Source: Bradyrhizobiaceae bacterium (GTDB lineage: Bacteria; Bacteroidota; Ignavibacteria; Kapaibacteriales; Kapaibacteriaceae). From it: a stretch of DNA of 64,000 bases. Location of the stretch: the NCBI GenBank assembly GCA_024103135.1, contig JAGFIZ010000051.1, positions 1-64,000 on the forward strand, given 5' to 3'. The notes beneath the pieces are model-generated. The model did no database searches, was not told where the DNA came from, and worked only from the letters and a program-made list of their open reading frames with translations. Both the position numbers and the translations under genes were made by a program. Positions 17,321 through 25,799 of the stretch are shown here, one piece after another; the first letter of the stretch is position 1, and each line of letters opens with the position of its first letter.

Positions 17321-17348
17321 AGTGCCGGGGTGTTCACTCCCCGGCACT
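17321..17348. repeat. 28-bp palindrome, copy 2 (one mismatch)
   Basis: Same element as copies 1 and 3 with centre TC, but the right arm reads ACTCCCCGGCACT, a single A-to-T change that leaves one unpaired position. It starts 115 bp after the start of copy 1 and is followed by AAAATTTAG. Confidence 0.9.
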
Positions 17349-17380
17349 AAAATTTAGTCTTTCCGCCAACTGCCATTTTC

Positions 17381-17408
17381 AGTGCCGGGGTGTTCACACC
17401 CCGGCACT
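17381..17408. repeat. 28-bp palindrome, copy 3
   Basis: A perfect inverted repeat with the same 13-nt arms as copy 1 and centre TC. It starts 60 bp after the start of copy 2 and lies 78 bp before the next gene. The 293-bp gap 17194-17486 holds these three elements and otherwise only A/T-rich sequence; I see no gene in it. Confidence 0.9.
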
Positions 17409-17486
17409 GACTTCCACTGACTCCACCACTGCGAAGTGCTCTCCGACGTAATTTCACGAATACCAATCATCACCGTGTAGACTGAA

Positions 17487-18452
17487 ATGATTCGCATTGC
17501 TGTTGTGGGGACGGGTCACCTTGGCTCGATACATGCAAGACTGTGGACGGAACAAGAGGGCGCCGAGCTCGTTGCTGTGGTCGATCCGCATGAGCAGCGT
17601 GGCAAGGATACTGCACAGCGGTATCACGCGACATGGTACCCAGCGCTTGAAGAGATGCCGGACGTCGATGCCGTTGTGATTGCAGCACCAACGGCCAGCC
17701 ACTTCGAGCTTGCAACGGCATGTTTGAAGCGTGGTATGCACACCTTTGTCGAAAAGCCTGTGACGGCTACCTACGCGCAAGCAGAGGAGCTTGGTCGGCT
17801 TGCACAGACGGTGGATTGTATTGTGCAGGTTGGTCATGTTGAACGCTTCAACCCTGCAATCATGGCATTGAGGGATTACCAGGTTGACCCAATGTTTATC
17901 GAGGGTCATCGGTTGTCGACCTTCAAACCGCGCGCGATCGACGTGAGCGTGGTGTACGACCTCATGATTCACGACATCGACTTGCTGCTCTGGCTCACGA
18001 GATCATCGGTCGTTGATATTGCCGCAACCGGCGTTGCCGTGCTAACCTCTACACCCGACATTGCCAATGCACGCATAACGTTCAGCAATGGATGTGTGGC
18101 CAACCTTACGGCTTCACGCATTAGCGCAAAGCCACTGCGCAAGCTCAGAATCTTTCAGAAGGAATGTTACCTTGGCATTGACCTCGCTGCTGGCTCGGTA
18201 GAGATGTTCAGGCTTATTGAGCAGGCCGCATTCAACAATGCTACCCAACAACCCGTGGGGGCAGTAACAACACAATTCGGCAATAAGATGATTGTGCTGG
18301 ACTCCCCTACCATCGAAGCCGTGAATGCCATCGCAGAGGAACAGCGTTCGTTCCTGCATAGTATCACCAACAACTCTGACGCTGCCGTAACCTTACAAGA
18401 GGGTGCAGAGGCAGTCCGGATTGCCGAGCTCATCGAGCAGGCAATGAACTGA
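17487..18452 (+). CDS. Gfo/Idh/MocA-family NAD(P)-dependent oxidoreductase
   Basis: A 321-residue sugar dehydrogenase-type protein. The N-terminal Rossmann motif GTGHLG lies at residues 8-13, followed by 'VDAVVIAAPTASHFELA' and the catalytic-region lysine in 'TFVEKPVT' near residue 93. The segment 'EGHRLSTFKPRAIDVSVV' then 'YDLMIHDIDLLLWL' closely resembles a subgroup that includes UDP-GlcNAc 3-dehydrogenase (GnnA) of lipid A biosynthesis. The partner aminotransferase and lpx genes are not nearby, so the substrate stays open. It is followed after a short gap by the DUF5723-like gene. Confidence 0.88.
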   Translation: MIRIAVVGTGHLGSIHARLWTEQEGAELVAVVDPHEQRGKDTAQRYHATWYPALEEMPDVDAVVIAAPTASHFELATACLKRGMHTFVEKPVTATYAQAEELGRLAQTVDCIVQVGHVERFNPAIMALRDYQVDPMFIEGHRLSTFKPRAIDVSVVYDLMIHDIDLLLWLTRSSVVDIAATGVAVLTSTPDIANARITFSNGCVANLTASRISAKPLRKLRIFQKECYLGIDLAAGSVEMFRLIEQAAFNNATQQPVGAVTTQFGNKMIVLDSPTIEAVNAIAEEQRSFLHSITNNSDAAVTLQEGAEAVRIAELIEQAMN

Positions 18453-18485
18453 TTCCATCCTGTTGCATCTCTGTAGGTCCCTCCA

Positions 18486-19958
18486 CTGTCGACGCCACGA
18501 TACACGTACTACCTAGCCCCCTTCCTTTTCTTGTGGACACTGGTAGCGGTCTCAACGAATTCTGTTGCACAAACAGAGGCGGCCGACTTTTCACGCATCG
18601 GCTTTGGTGCCTTCCTAACCTCGGTGGCGAGCGACTATCAATGTGTTGGCATCAATCCTGCCAACCTAGGCTTTGTGCCGACGGATGATGTGTTTAGACT
18701 TTCTACGCCACTGGAGTTTGGCGTTACGAGAATAAAGCGACATTGGAGTTTTACCGCTGCCGAGGGCGGCATGAGTCTGCATAGCGATGCACTAAGTCGG
18801 TCGGGCTTGATGGATATGATCACACAAACATCAAGTGGAACGTTTTCTCGTGAAGACAAGATCGCTGCAGCCACGGCCTTTGCTAACAAGGGTGTGCGCT
18901 TCTCGATAGATGGCATGCTTGTTGGTGCTGCTTACCAGAGTGGTCAGTGGGGCGGCATTGCCCTCACCGTACGCGAACGCCTGGCAGGTACGTTCAGGTT
19001 CAACAAGGATGCTGCACGATTGGCGTTCGAGGGCCGACACTTTGAATACTTCGATAGCCTTGCCGTGAATTTCAATGGCGACACGGTGGGCTATAGCACA
19101 CAACCACAACGATTCTCGGAGTTGTTCAACGGTACTCGTCTGGCGATGATCTGGTATCGTGAGTATGGGGCTTCGTATGGACTCCAACTGTATCACGATG
19201 CTGACCTCCAGCTCTACGGCGGTGCCAGCGTGCGATATCTTCAAGGGTATGCCTTGATCGACGCCGAAGTGCAGACAGGCAACCTACATGCAATGTCGGC
19301 TATCAGTCCATTCTTTGGAATATCATACGGCAAGGCAACAAGTAGCTCCTACATTCCGGGTACCGACTTCGTCCCCGTTGGCGATGGCTGGAGTATGGAC
19401 CTTGGTGTGACCGTTGCGTATAACAACACGTCGCTCGGACTCGCCGTGGTCGACGTTGGGTCCATCGTCTGGGACGGCAATGTCTACGCTGCAAAGGACA
19501 CCATACTCAACGGCATGAGTAGCACGGGCTTTAGTAGCTACAACATTTTTCAAGAAGCACCAAAGATCACCGGTGAAGGCAATTACTTCAAGTGGGAGGG
19601 GGCTTCGGAGGCGGTGTCGACCTTGCCTACTCGCATTCGTGTTGGACTGTCGCACCTCTACAGTACACACTGGCGTTTTGGCATTGACGCCATCTTCCCT
19701 CTGAACACGGTCTCGGGTTCACTTGGCGAACCGATTGTGAGCATGGGTGCCGACTGGCGTCCGCTAGTCTGGCTACGCCTTGGCTCGGGCATTGGCAGTG
19801 GTGGTAACATGGGTACGTTCATTCCCATCAGTGCCATGTTCTCACTGTTTGGTGGCATGTGGGAGATGGGCATCGCATCGAGAGATGTGATTACGTTGTT
19901 TACGGTAAACCGACCGGTTCTGTCGCTCGTGATGGGAGTTGCTCGTATACGCTTGTAA
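18486..19958 (+). CDS. DUF5723-like outer-membrane protein with non-AUG start
   Basis: A roughly 490-residue beta-barrel-type protein. 'GINPANLGF' near the N-terminus and the many glycine/aromatic-rich strands ('GMLVGAAYQSGQWGGIALTV', 'GASVRYLQGYALIDAEV') fit the DUF5723 family of Bacteroidota outer-membrane proteins of unknown function. No in-frame ATG exists between the upstream stop at 18474 and the mature protein. Starting at CTG 18486 gives an ideal signal peptide (RYTYYLAPFLFLWTLVAV..SVAQ); a TTG at 18531 would leave it truncated and without basic residues. The octamer AGCCCCCT lies inside the signal-peptide codons at 18515. The exact start is uncertain. Confidence 0.75.
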   Translation: MSTPRYTYYLAPFLFLWTLVAVSTNSVAQTEAADFSRIGFGAFLTSVASDYQCVGINPANLGFVPTDDVFRLSTPLEFGVTRIKRHWSFTAAEGGMSLHSDALSRSGLMDMITQTSSGTFSREDKIAAATAFANKGVRFSIDGMLVGAAYQSGQWGGIALTVRERLAGTFRFNKDAARLAFEGRHFEYFDSLAVNFNGDTVGYSTQPQRFSELFNGTRLAMIWYREYGASYGLQLYHDADLQLYGGASVRYLQGYALIDAEVQTGNLHAMSAISPFFGISYGKATSSSYIPGTDFVPVGDGWSMDLGVTVAYNNTSLGLAVVDVGSIVWDGNVYAAKDTILNGMSSTGFSSYNIFQEAPKITGEGNYFKWEGASEAVSTLPTRIRVGLSHLYSTHWRFGIDAIFPLNTVSGSLGEPIVSMGADWRPLVWLRLGSGIGSGGNMGTFIPISAMFSLFGGMWEMGIASRDVITLFTVNRPVLSLVMGVARIRL

Positions 19959-20019
19959 CACGACTCGAGTACGGGTATTACCACGCATGCAGGGCTACCT
20001 TCCCTACTGCAGCACAACG

Positions 20020-20027
20020 TAACTTTG
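20020..20027 (+). promoter_or_regulatory. Possible -7 box directly before leuS
   Basis: TAACTTTG matches the TAnnTTTG consensus and ends three bases before the leuS ATG at 20031. With usual spacing the transcript would start at or beside the ATG, which would make leuS leaderless. No good TTTG -33 box was found at the expected distance. Confidence 0.3.
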
Positions 20028-20030
20028 TTG

Positions 20031-22616
20031 ATGAAGTATCCGTTCGAAACAGTGGAACCAGCTTGGCAACAACGCTGGGAAGAGGAAGGAACGTATCGGG
20101 TCGACCCCGGGACAAGCAAGCCACCGTACTACGTGTTGGACATGTTTCCATACCCTTCGGGATCGGGCTTGCACATTGGTCATCCAGAAGGATATACCGC
20201 TACCGACATTGTAAGTCGGTTCAAGCGCATGAGCGGCTTCAACGTTCTTCACCCCATGGGCTTTGATGCCTTTGGTCTGCCTACTGAACGTCAAGCAATG
20301 GTCGAAAACATTCATCCTCGGCTCATCACCGAACGAAACATTGCAACGTTTACCAAACAGCTCAAGATGCTGGGCTTTGACTATGACTGGTCGCGATGCA
20401 TCAATACGACTGATGTGGGATATGTGCGGTGGACGCAATGGATCTTCCGCCTGATCTACAATTCGTGGTTCGACCCTGCAGTAAACAAGGCACGTCCGAT
20501 TAGTGAGTTGCCTATCCCGCCTGAGTGTACGACCGAACTTGCCATCCAGCAGTATCAAGACGAGCATCGTCTTGCCTATATCGCCAACATCCCCGTCAAC
20601 TGGTGCGAGGCACTGGGGACGGTACTCGCGAATGAAGAGGTGGATGAGTGGACGGAAAAGGGCTACACGGTCGAACGACGTCCAATGCGACAGTGGATGC
20701 TCCGCATCACGGCCTACGCACAACGTCTGCTTGATGGCCTCGACGCAATCGACTGGCCAGCGTCGACGTTAGACATGCAACGCCACTGGATCGGAAGATC
20801 GGAGGGGGCTAGGGTTTCGTTCAGTCTTGAAAATGATGATGTAAGCAACGGCACTCACACACCGTCAGTCACGGTGTTTACGACCAGACCCGATACGATC
20901 TTTGGTGCTACGTACCTGGTGCTTGCACCGGAGCACGAGCTTGTGTCAACCATCACCACGGCCGACCACCAACAACAGGTAGCTGCTTACCAACAAGCCG
21001 CTGCACTCAAGAGCGATCTTGAGCGAACGGAGCTGTCAAAGGACAAGTCAGGCGTCTTCACTGGTGCCTACGCCATCAATCCTGCCAACGGCAAACGCAT
21101 TCCGGTGTGGATTGCCGACTACGTCCTCGCACACTACGGCACTGGTGCAATCATGGCCGTCCCTGCGCACGACGAGCGTGACTTTGACTTTGCTGTTGCA
21201 AACAACCTTCCTATTGCCGTCGTCGTCAAGCCAGTTGATTCGTCGGACGATGCTGGCAGTAGTACAGAGCCCCCTTCCAAAGCATTTTCTGATGCTGGTG
21301 TGAATTGCAATTCTGCAAGTGCACAGTTGGTGCTCGATGGTTTGCAAACGATCGAAGCCAAACGTGCAACGATTGCCTGGCTTGAACAAACGGGTATCGG
21401 TGAAGGCAGAGTTCAGTACAAGCTGCGTGATTGGCTATTCTCACGACAGCGTTACTGGGGCGAACCCATGCCCATCCTGTTCTTTGATGATGGACTGCGA
21501 AGAGTGCTGGACGAGGACGAATTGCCGTTACTGCTGCCCGAGGTAGAGAGTTTCCAGCCAGCAGGTACTGGTGAAAGTGCTCTCGCAACCGTGCCGGAGT
21601 GGATCCATTTTGTCGACCCTAAGACTGGTAAGCATGCCCGCTTCGAAACCAATACGATGCCACAATGGGCTGGTTCGTGTTGGTATTACTTGCGCTATTG
21701 TGATCCGCATAACGACCAGCAGTTCTGTTCACCGCAAGCCGAAAAGTATTGGTTGGGAAACAATGGTATCGACCTCTACGTGGGTGGTGCTGAACATGCT
21801 GTGTTGCACTTGCTCTATGCACGCTTCTGGCATCAGATGCTGTTTGACTATGGACTTGTTTCGACTCCAGAGCCCGTGAAGCGGCTGTTCCATCAAGGTT
21901 TAATTCTTGGTGAAGACGGCCGAAAGATGAGCAAGTCGTTAGGCAATACCATCAATCCGAATGATGTTGTGGCACTCTATGGCGCCGATGCTGTGCGTTT
22001 GTACGAGATGTTCCTTGGTCCGCTCGAAGCTTCCAAACCCTGGAACTCCCGTGGCATCGAAGGTATCTCGCGATTTCTTGATCGTGTGTGGCGTCTTGTG
22101 AGCGACTGCATTGCTGGTTCCGACGATACGGCAATTGAAGAGCAGACAATGCGTGAGCTTGAACGAACGCTTCACTACACCATCAAGAAAACCACGGAAG
22201 ACATCGATAACCTGAGCTTCAATACCGCCATTGCACAGTTCATGATCTTCGTGAACACCTACACGCCACTACCAGTTAAACCAAAGAGTCACATCGTTGC
22301 GTTCTTACAATGCCTGGCTCCGTTTGCTCCTCACATAACAGAGGAACTCTGGCATCGGATGAACATGCAAGGAAGTATTCACCTGTCGGCTTTCCCTACC
22401 TACGATCCATCGCTTCTTGTAGAATCCACCGTCGAGATCGTCGTTCAGGTGAACAGCAAGATTCGTGGAAAGATTACGGTGGCTGCAGGTTCGAATGGAG
22501 ATCAACTTGCAGAGCTGGCAATGAAGCATGATGCGATAGTGCCTCACCTGGAAGGTAAGAGCATCAAGAAAACCATTGTAGTCCCGGACAAGTTGGTCAA
22601 CTTCATCGTGGCCTAA
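20031..22616 (+). CDS. leuS: Leucyl-tRNA synthetase
   Basis: An 861-residue class I synthetase charging tRNA-Leu. The HIGH motif reads GLHIGH near residue 48 and the KMSKS motif is GRKMSKSLGN in the C-terminal half; the CP1 editing domain includes 'TTRPDTIFGATYLVLAPEHEL' and 'YGTGAIMAVPAHDERD'. The anticodon-binding domain and the C-terminal extension ('VQVNSKIRGKITV') complete it. The ATG at 20031 was chosen over two preceding TTG codons. Two octamers (20803, 21268) fall in variable surface stretches, the second in an acidic, serine-rich insertion 'DSSDDAGSSTEPPSKAF' in the editing domain. Confidence 0.97.
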   Translation: MKYPFETVEPAWQQRWEEEGTYRVDPGTSKPPYYVLDMFPYPSGSGLHIGHPEGYTATDIVSRFKRMSGFNVLHPMGFDAFGLPTERQAMVENIHPRLITERNIATFTKQLKMLGFDYDWSRCINTTDVGYVRWTQWIFRLIYNSWFDPAVNKARPISELPIPPECTTELAIQQYQDEHRLAYIANIPVNWCEALGTVLANEEVDEWTEKGYTVERRPMRQWMLRITAYAQRLLDGLDAIDWPASTLDMQRHWIGRSEGARVSFSLENDDVSNGTHTPSVTVFTTRPDTIFGATYLVLAPEHELVSTITTADHQQQVAAYQQAAALKSDLERTELSKDKSGVFTGAYAINPANGKRIPVWIADYVLAHYGTGAIMAVPAHDERDFDFAVANNLPIAVVVKPVDSSDDAGSSTEPPSKAFSDAGVNCNSASAQLVLDGLQTIEAKRATIAWLEQTGIGEGRVQYKLRDWLFSRQRYWGEPMPILFFDDGLRRVLDEDELPLLLPEVESFQPAGTGESALATVPEWIHFVDPKTGKHARFETNTMPQWAGSCWYYLRYCDPHNDQQFCSPQAEKYWLGNNGIDLYVGGAEHAVLHLLYARFWHQMLFDYGLVSTPEPVKRLFHQGLILGEDGRKMSKSLGNTINPNDVVALYGADAVRLYEMFLGPLEASKPWNSRGIEGISRFLDRVWRLVSDCIAGSDDTAIEEQTMRELERTLHYTIKKTTEDIDNLSFNTAIAQFMIFVNTYTPLPVKPKSHIVAFLQCLAPFAPHITEELWHRMNMQGSIHLSAFPTYDPSLLVESTVEIVVQVNSKIRGKITVAAGSNGDQLAELAMKHDAIVPHLEGKSIKKTIVVPDKLVNFIVA

Positions 22617-22736
22617 CACAACGAGTCTGTACTACTGTTTTGCGAACTGACCCTTGATCCTATGATGACCATTCCTCATACTGTAACAACCGAAACGACG
22701 ACCAACCAACGATGTCACCATGCGGCGGGTGCGGCA

Positions 22737-24041
22737 ATGCGGACATCGTCCTTGACTACTCTTGTTGTCATCACTGCTGCCTGGATTCTGGCAAGCATGG
22801 TTCCGCTGTGGGCCAAGGCTCAGGTGGCCGACCCGATTGAAGGTCGACTTGCCGACGTGAAAGCCCTCCTGAACGGTACGCTTGACGATCCTACGTCAGT
22901 CTTTGCGCCATCCTTCCTCGCTGCTGTTCCATCAGCACAGCTTAAGGCGGGTGTGTCATCGATCACGTCCACTACGGGATCGTGTACAAGCATCAGCGTT
23001 ACGAAGCGCAACAGTGCAACGTCCGTTGTTGCCAGCGCCATCATGACCAACAACTACAGCGTACCCGTAGTTCTAACCATCGAAGAGTCAGCGCCACACT
23101 TGATTGCTGGTCTGTTCCTCAAGCCACCGGTCAAGCTTGCCTCTGATCTTACGACGATTGTCGGCGACCTCGGCGCGCTTCCAGGAACAACATCCATCTG
23201 CGTGGTTGACGTTTCGAACAACACCGTTCTAGCAAGCAAGGATACGCTACGTGCCCTGCCGATGGGATCGACCTTCAAGCTCTACATCCTTGGCGAGCTG
23301 GCACGGAGTGTAAGTCAAGGAACACTGCGGTGGGAACAGGTCATTAAACTCAATCGCGCCTTCTTCTCGCTGCCATCAGGCATCTTGCAGACGTGGCCGC
23401 ATTCTGCACCACTGACCGTTTATGCCATGGCCGCGCTGATGATTTCGCAGAGCGACAATACGGCAACCGACCACCTCCTCTACTTCGCTGGCAGGGATAG
23501 CGTTGCGCAGATTCTCCCGACCATGGGTAACACCCACACATCGGCCAATATTCCGTTCATCTCCACACAGGAGATGTTCAAGCTCAAGTTTTACAACGGT
23601 GGCGTTCATGCACGCATATACGCCAATGCCGAACCCGAGTCACGTCAGGAACAGCTTCAAGCTCTGTCGGAAATGCCGCTGGACAGTGTGGTCCTCACGG
23701 ACAAGCCCGTCTTCCCGGATCAGGTAGAATGGTTTGCTTCTACGCCTGACCTCTGCCGCGCAATCAGCATCCTGGAGCATGTTGCCGAGACGCAGCATGA
23801 GGTGAGAGATATTCTTGGTATCAACAGAGGACTCGACCTATCTAAGGAGACGTGGCCCATCGTCGGATACAAGGGAGGGAGCGAACCAGGCGTGATGAAC
23901 ATGACCTACTTCCTTGAACGGAAGGATGGACGAAGGTTTGCACTCTCTGCATCGTGGTTGCGTACCGATCAGGACGTAGACCAGGAGAAGCTCGCTGCCA
24001 TCGTTGGCGGTGCCATCCGCGTGCTGGCCGACGTGAAGTAG
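22737..24041 (+). CDS. Secreted serine hydrolase, class A beta-lactamase-like
   Basis: A 434-residue exported protein. The start at 22737 gives a signal peptide (MRTSSLTTLVVITAAWIL to AKAQ). An N-terminal domain of about 120 residues looks NTF2-like, as often seen ahead of such hydrolases. The hydrolase domain has the S-x-x-K motif as STFK, the SDN loop as 'QSDNTATDHLLY', and a KGG triad in 'GYKGGSEPGV' in place of KTG. These are the three active-site elements of penicillin-recognising serine enzymes. Whether it hydrolyses beta-lactams or a cell-wall substrate cannot be read from sequence. It is followed closely by fmt. Confidence 0.85.
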   Translation: MRTSSLTTLVVITAAWILASMVPLWAKAQVADPIEGRLADVKALLNGTLDDPTSVFAPSFLAAVPSAQLKAGVSSITSTTGSCTSISVTKRNSATSVVASAIMTNNYSVPVVLTIEESAPHLIAGLFLKPPVKLASDLTTIVGDLGALPGTTSICVVDVSNNTVLASKDTLRALPMGSTFKLYILGELARSVSQGTLRWEQVIKLNRAFFSLPSGILQTWPHSAPLTVYAMAALMISQSDNTATDHLLYFAGRDSVAQILPTMGNTHTSANIPFISTQEMFKLKFYNGGVHARIYANAEPESRQEQLQALSEMPLDSVVLTDKPVFPDQVEWFASTPDLCRAISILEHVAETQHEVRDILGINRGLDLSKETWPIVGYKGGSEPGVMNMTYFLERKDGRRFALSASWLRTDQDVDQEKLAAIVGGAIRVLADVK

Positions 24042-24076
24042 AACCAGACATCGACCACGTCGCCCCTTACCCCATC

Positions 24077-25033
24077 ATGCAATCAGAAAAGCAACGCACA
24101 CCACGTATCGTGTTCATGGGAACACCTGACTTTGCCGTACCTGCATTGCAAGCCTTGCATGCAACCTTTGGTGTGACGGCAGTGGTTACGATTCCTGACA
24201 AGCAGCGTGGACGTGGATTGGCCATGCAGGCTTCCGACGTAGGTTCTGCTGCCGAGCAGCTTGGCATTCAACACATCATCAAGCCAAGCAAGCTCAAGGA
24301 TCCATCCTTCATCGCTCAGCTAGAATCACTGTGCCCAGATGTGATCTGTGTCATTGCCTTCCGCATCCTCCCACGTGAAGTCTACTCTCTAGCACGCATT
24401 GCCTCCTTCAATGTACATGCATCGCTCTTGCCCAAGTTCCGTGGTGCTGCACCCATCAACCATGCAATAATGACTGGTGAAACCGAGAGTGGTGTAACGT
24501 CGTTCATTCTCAACGACACCGTCGACGCAGGTTCGATCATTGATCAACTTCACGTGCCGATTCCTGATGGGACAACAGCAGGCGAACTCTACGATACTCT
24601 CAAGGAAGTTGCTGCAACCTGTGCCGTGAAGACTACAACCTCGTTGCTTGACAATACGGCTGCGCCAAAGCCACAGGACGTGCAACACATCACACTTGCA
24701 CCAAAGGTCTTTCGCGAAACATCAGGTATTGACTGGACGATGTCCGCCACGAACGTTCGAAATTTTATTCACGGATTGAGTCCGCTCCCTTGCGCCTGGA
24801 CGGTATGGAACAACACCATGCTAAAGGTCTACAAGGCCGAGTATTACCAAGCCCCCTTACAACCTGGCGAGTGGAAGATCGAGAATCAGATGCTCATTGC
24901 AGGATGTGGGCAGGGGGCTCTGGCACTTACGGAAATTCAGTTGCCAGGGAAGAAGCGTATGAACGTTGCCGACGTGATGCGTGGGTACCGTGGTCCACAA
25001 AGTGGCATCTTTGCCAACGAGGTTGGTTCATGA
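24077..25033 (+). CDS. fmt: Methionyl-tRNA formyltransferase
   Basis: A 318-residue enzyme that formylates initiator Met-tRNA using 10-formyl-THF. The N-terminus 'RIVFMGTPDFAVPALQAL' and the active-site region 'SLLPKFRGAAPINHAIMTGE' are diagnostic; the C-terminal OB domain ('LKVYKAEYYQ') follows. The frame is open further upstream, but that part overlaps the beta-lactamase-like gene, so the ATG at 24077 is the start. It overlaps the GDPD gene by four bases. Two octamers in opposite orientation (24850 and 24912) lie 54 bp apart in the C-terminal domain. Confidence 0.96.
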   Translation: MQSEKQRTPRIVFMGTPDFAVPALQALHATFGVTAVVTIPDKQRGRGLAMQASDVGSAAEQLGIQHIIKPSKLKDPSFIAQLESLCPDVICVIAFRILPREVYSLARIASFNVHASLLPKFRGAAPINHAIMTGETESGVTSFILNDTVDAGSIIDQLHVPIPDGTTAGELYDTLKEVAATCAVKTTTSLLDNTAAPKPQDVQHITLAPKVFRETSGIDWTMSATNVRNFIHGLSPLPCAWTVWNNTMLKVYKAEYYQAPLQPGEWKIENQMLIAGCGQGALALTEIQLPGKKRMNVADVMRGYRGPQSGIFANEVGS

Positions 25034-25764
25034 TCCCACTTGCTGAGTTCGTCCGCACTACCGATTTCTTCTTGATAGCCCACCGTGGTGCTAGTGGTAG
25101 TGCACCAGAGAATACTATCGAAGCCATCGAATTGGCGATTGATGCTGGCGTTGCCATGGTTGAGATTGATGTGCAGTCAACGCTTGACGGACAGGTGGTC
25201 GTGTTTCATGACGATGAGTTGGAGCGTACAACCGATGGACGTGGCGCTATCAATGCGATGTCCTACGAACAGCTACGGACACTCGATGCTGGATCATGGT
25301 TCGGTAGTCAGTTTGCAAATGCACGGATACCATTGTTGTCGGATGCCATTGATGTCATCCAGAATCGCGTGTATCTGAACCTGGAGCTTAAAGCACATTC
25401 CACGCTCGACCAGAGCATGACGTGGTTTGCTCATATCCATCGTCAGCTCGACGATCGGTCAATGCTCCCCTACACCGTATTTAGCTCATTCCATCACGAC
25501 CTCTTGCATCAGCTCAAGGTCGTCTACCCATCCTTGCACACCTGTGCCTTACACGTACCATCGGACGAGCGGTTGCCTTCGGCAATCCTTGCTTCATGTA
25601 ATGCCAGTGCCTACGGTTGTTCACTGCGTGAAGCAACAGCAGTGGTAGCAGAAGACTGCCGTGTCCATTCCATCCCTTGGGGTGTGTACAATGCCAACAC
25701 TCCTGAACACATTCATCAAGCACGATCACTAGGCGTTACGGCTGCTGTAACCAACAATCCGTAG
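25030..25764 (+). CDS. Glycerophosphodiester phosphodiesterase
   Basis: A 244-residue GDPD-family protein that cleaves glycerophosphodiesters to glycerol-3-phosphate and alcohol. The catalytic pattern is present: 'LIAHRGASGSAPENTIEA' near residue 17, 'MVEIDVQSTLDGQVVVFHDD' near residue 42 and 'NLELKAHS'. There is no signal peptide, so it is a cytoplasmic form. The start overlaps the fmt stop (ATGA). Frames running in from upstream within fmt are spurious. Confidence 0.92.
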   Translation: MIPLAEFVRTTDFFLIAHRGASGSAPENTIEAIELAIDAGVAMVEIDVQSTLDGQVVVFHDDELERTTDGRGAINAMSYEQLRTLDAGSWFGSQFANARIPLLSDAIDVIQNRVYLNLELKAHSTLDQSMTWFAHIHRQLDDRSMLPYTVFSSFHHDLLHQLKVVYPSLHTCALHVPSDERLPSAILASCNASAYGCSLREATAVVAEDCRVHSIPWGVYNANTPEHIHQARSLGVTAAVTNNP

Positions 25765-25799
25765 ACGCTAGACTTTGTATCACACGACTGTTCTGCCTT

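Noticed and set aside
17206-17408. The three 28-bp palindromes as a CRISPR array
   Set aside because: Spacing is irregular (115 and 60 bp between starts), there are only three units, copy 1 is inverted relative to copy 3, and no cas gene is present.
22737-24041. A beta-lactam resistance gene
   Set aside because: The SxxK and SDN motifs are there, but the third motif is KGG, an NTF2-like domain precedes it, and the context is housekeeping; resistance cannot be claimed from sequence.
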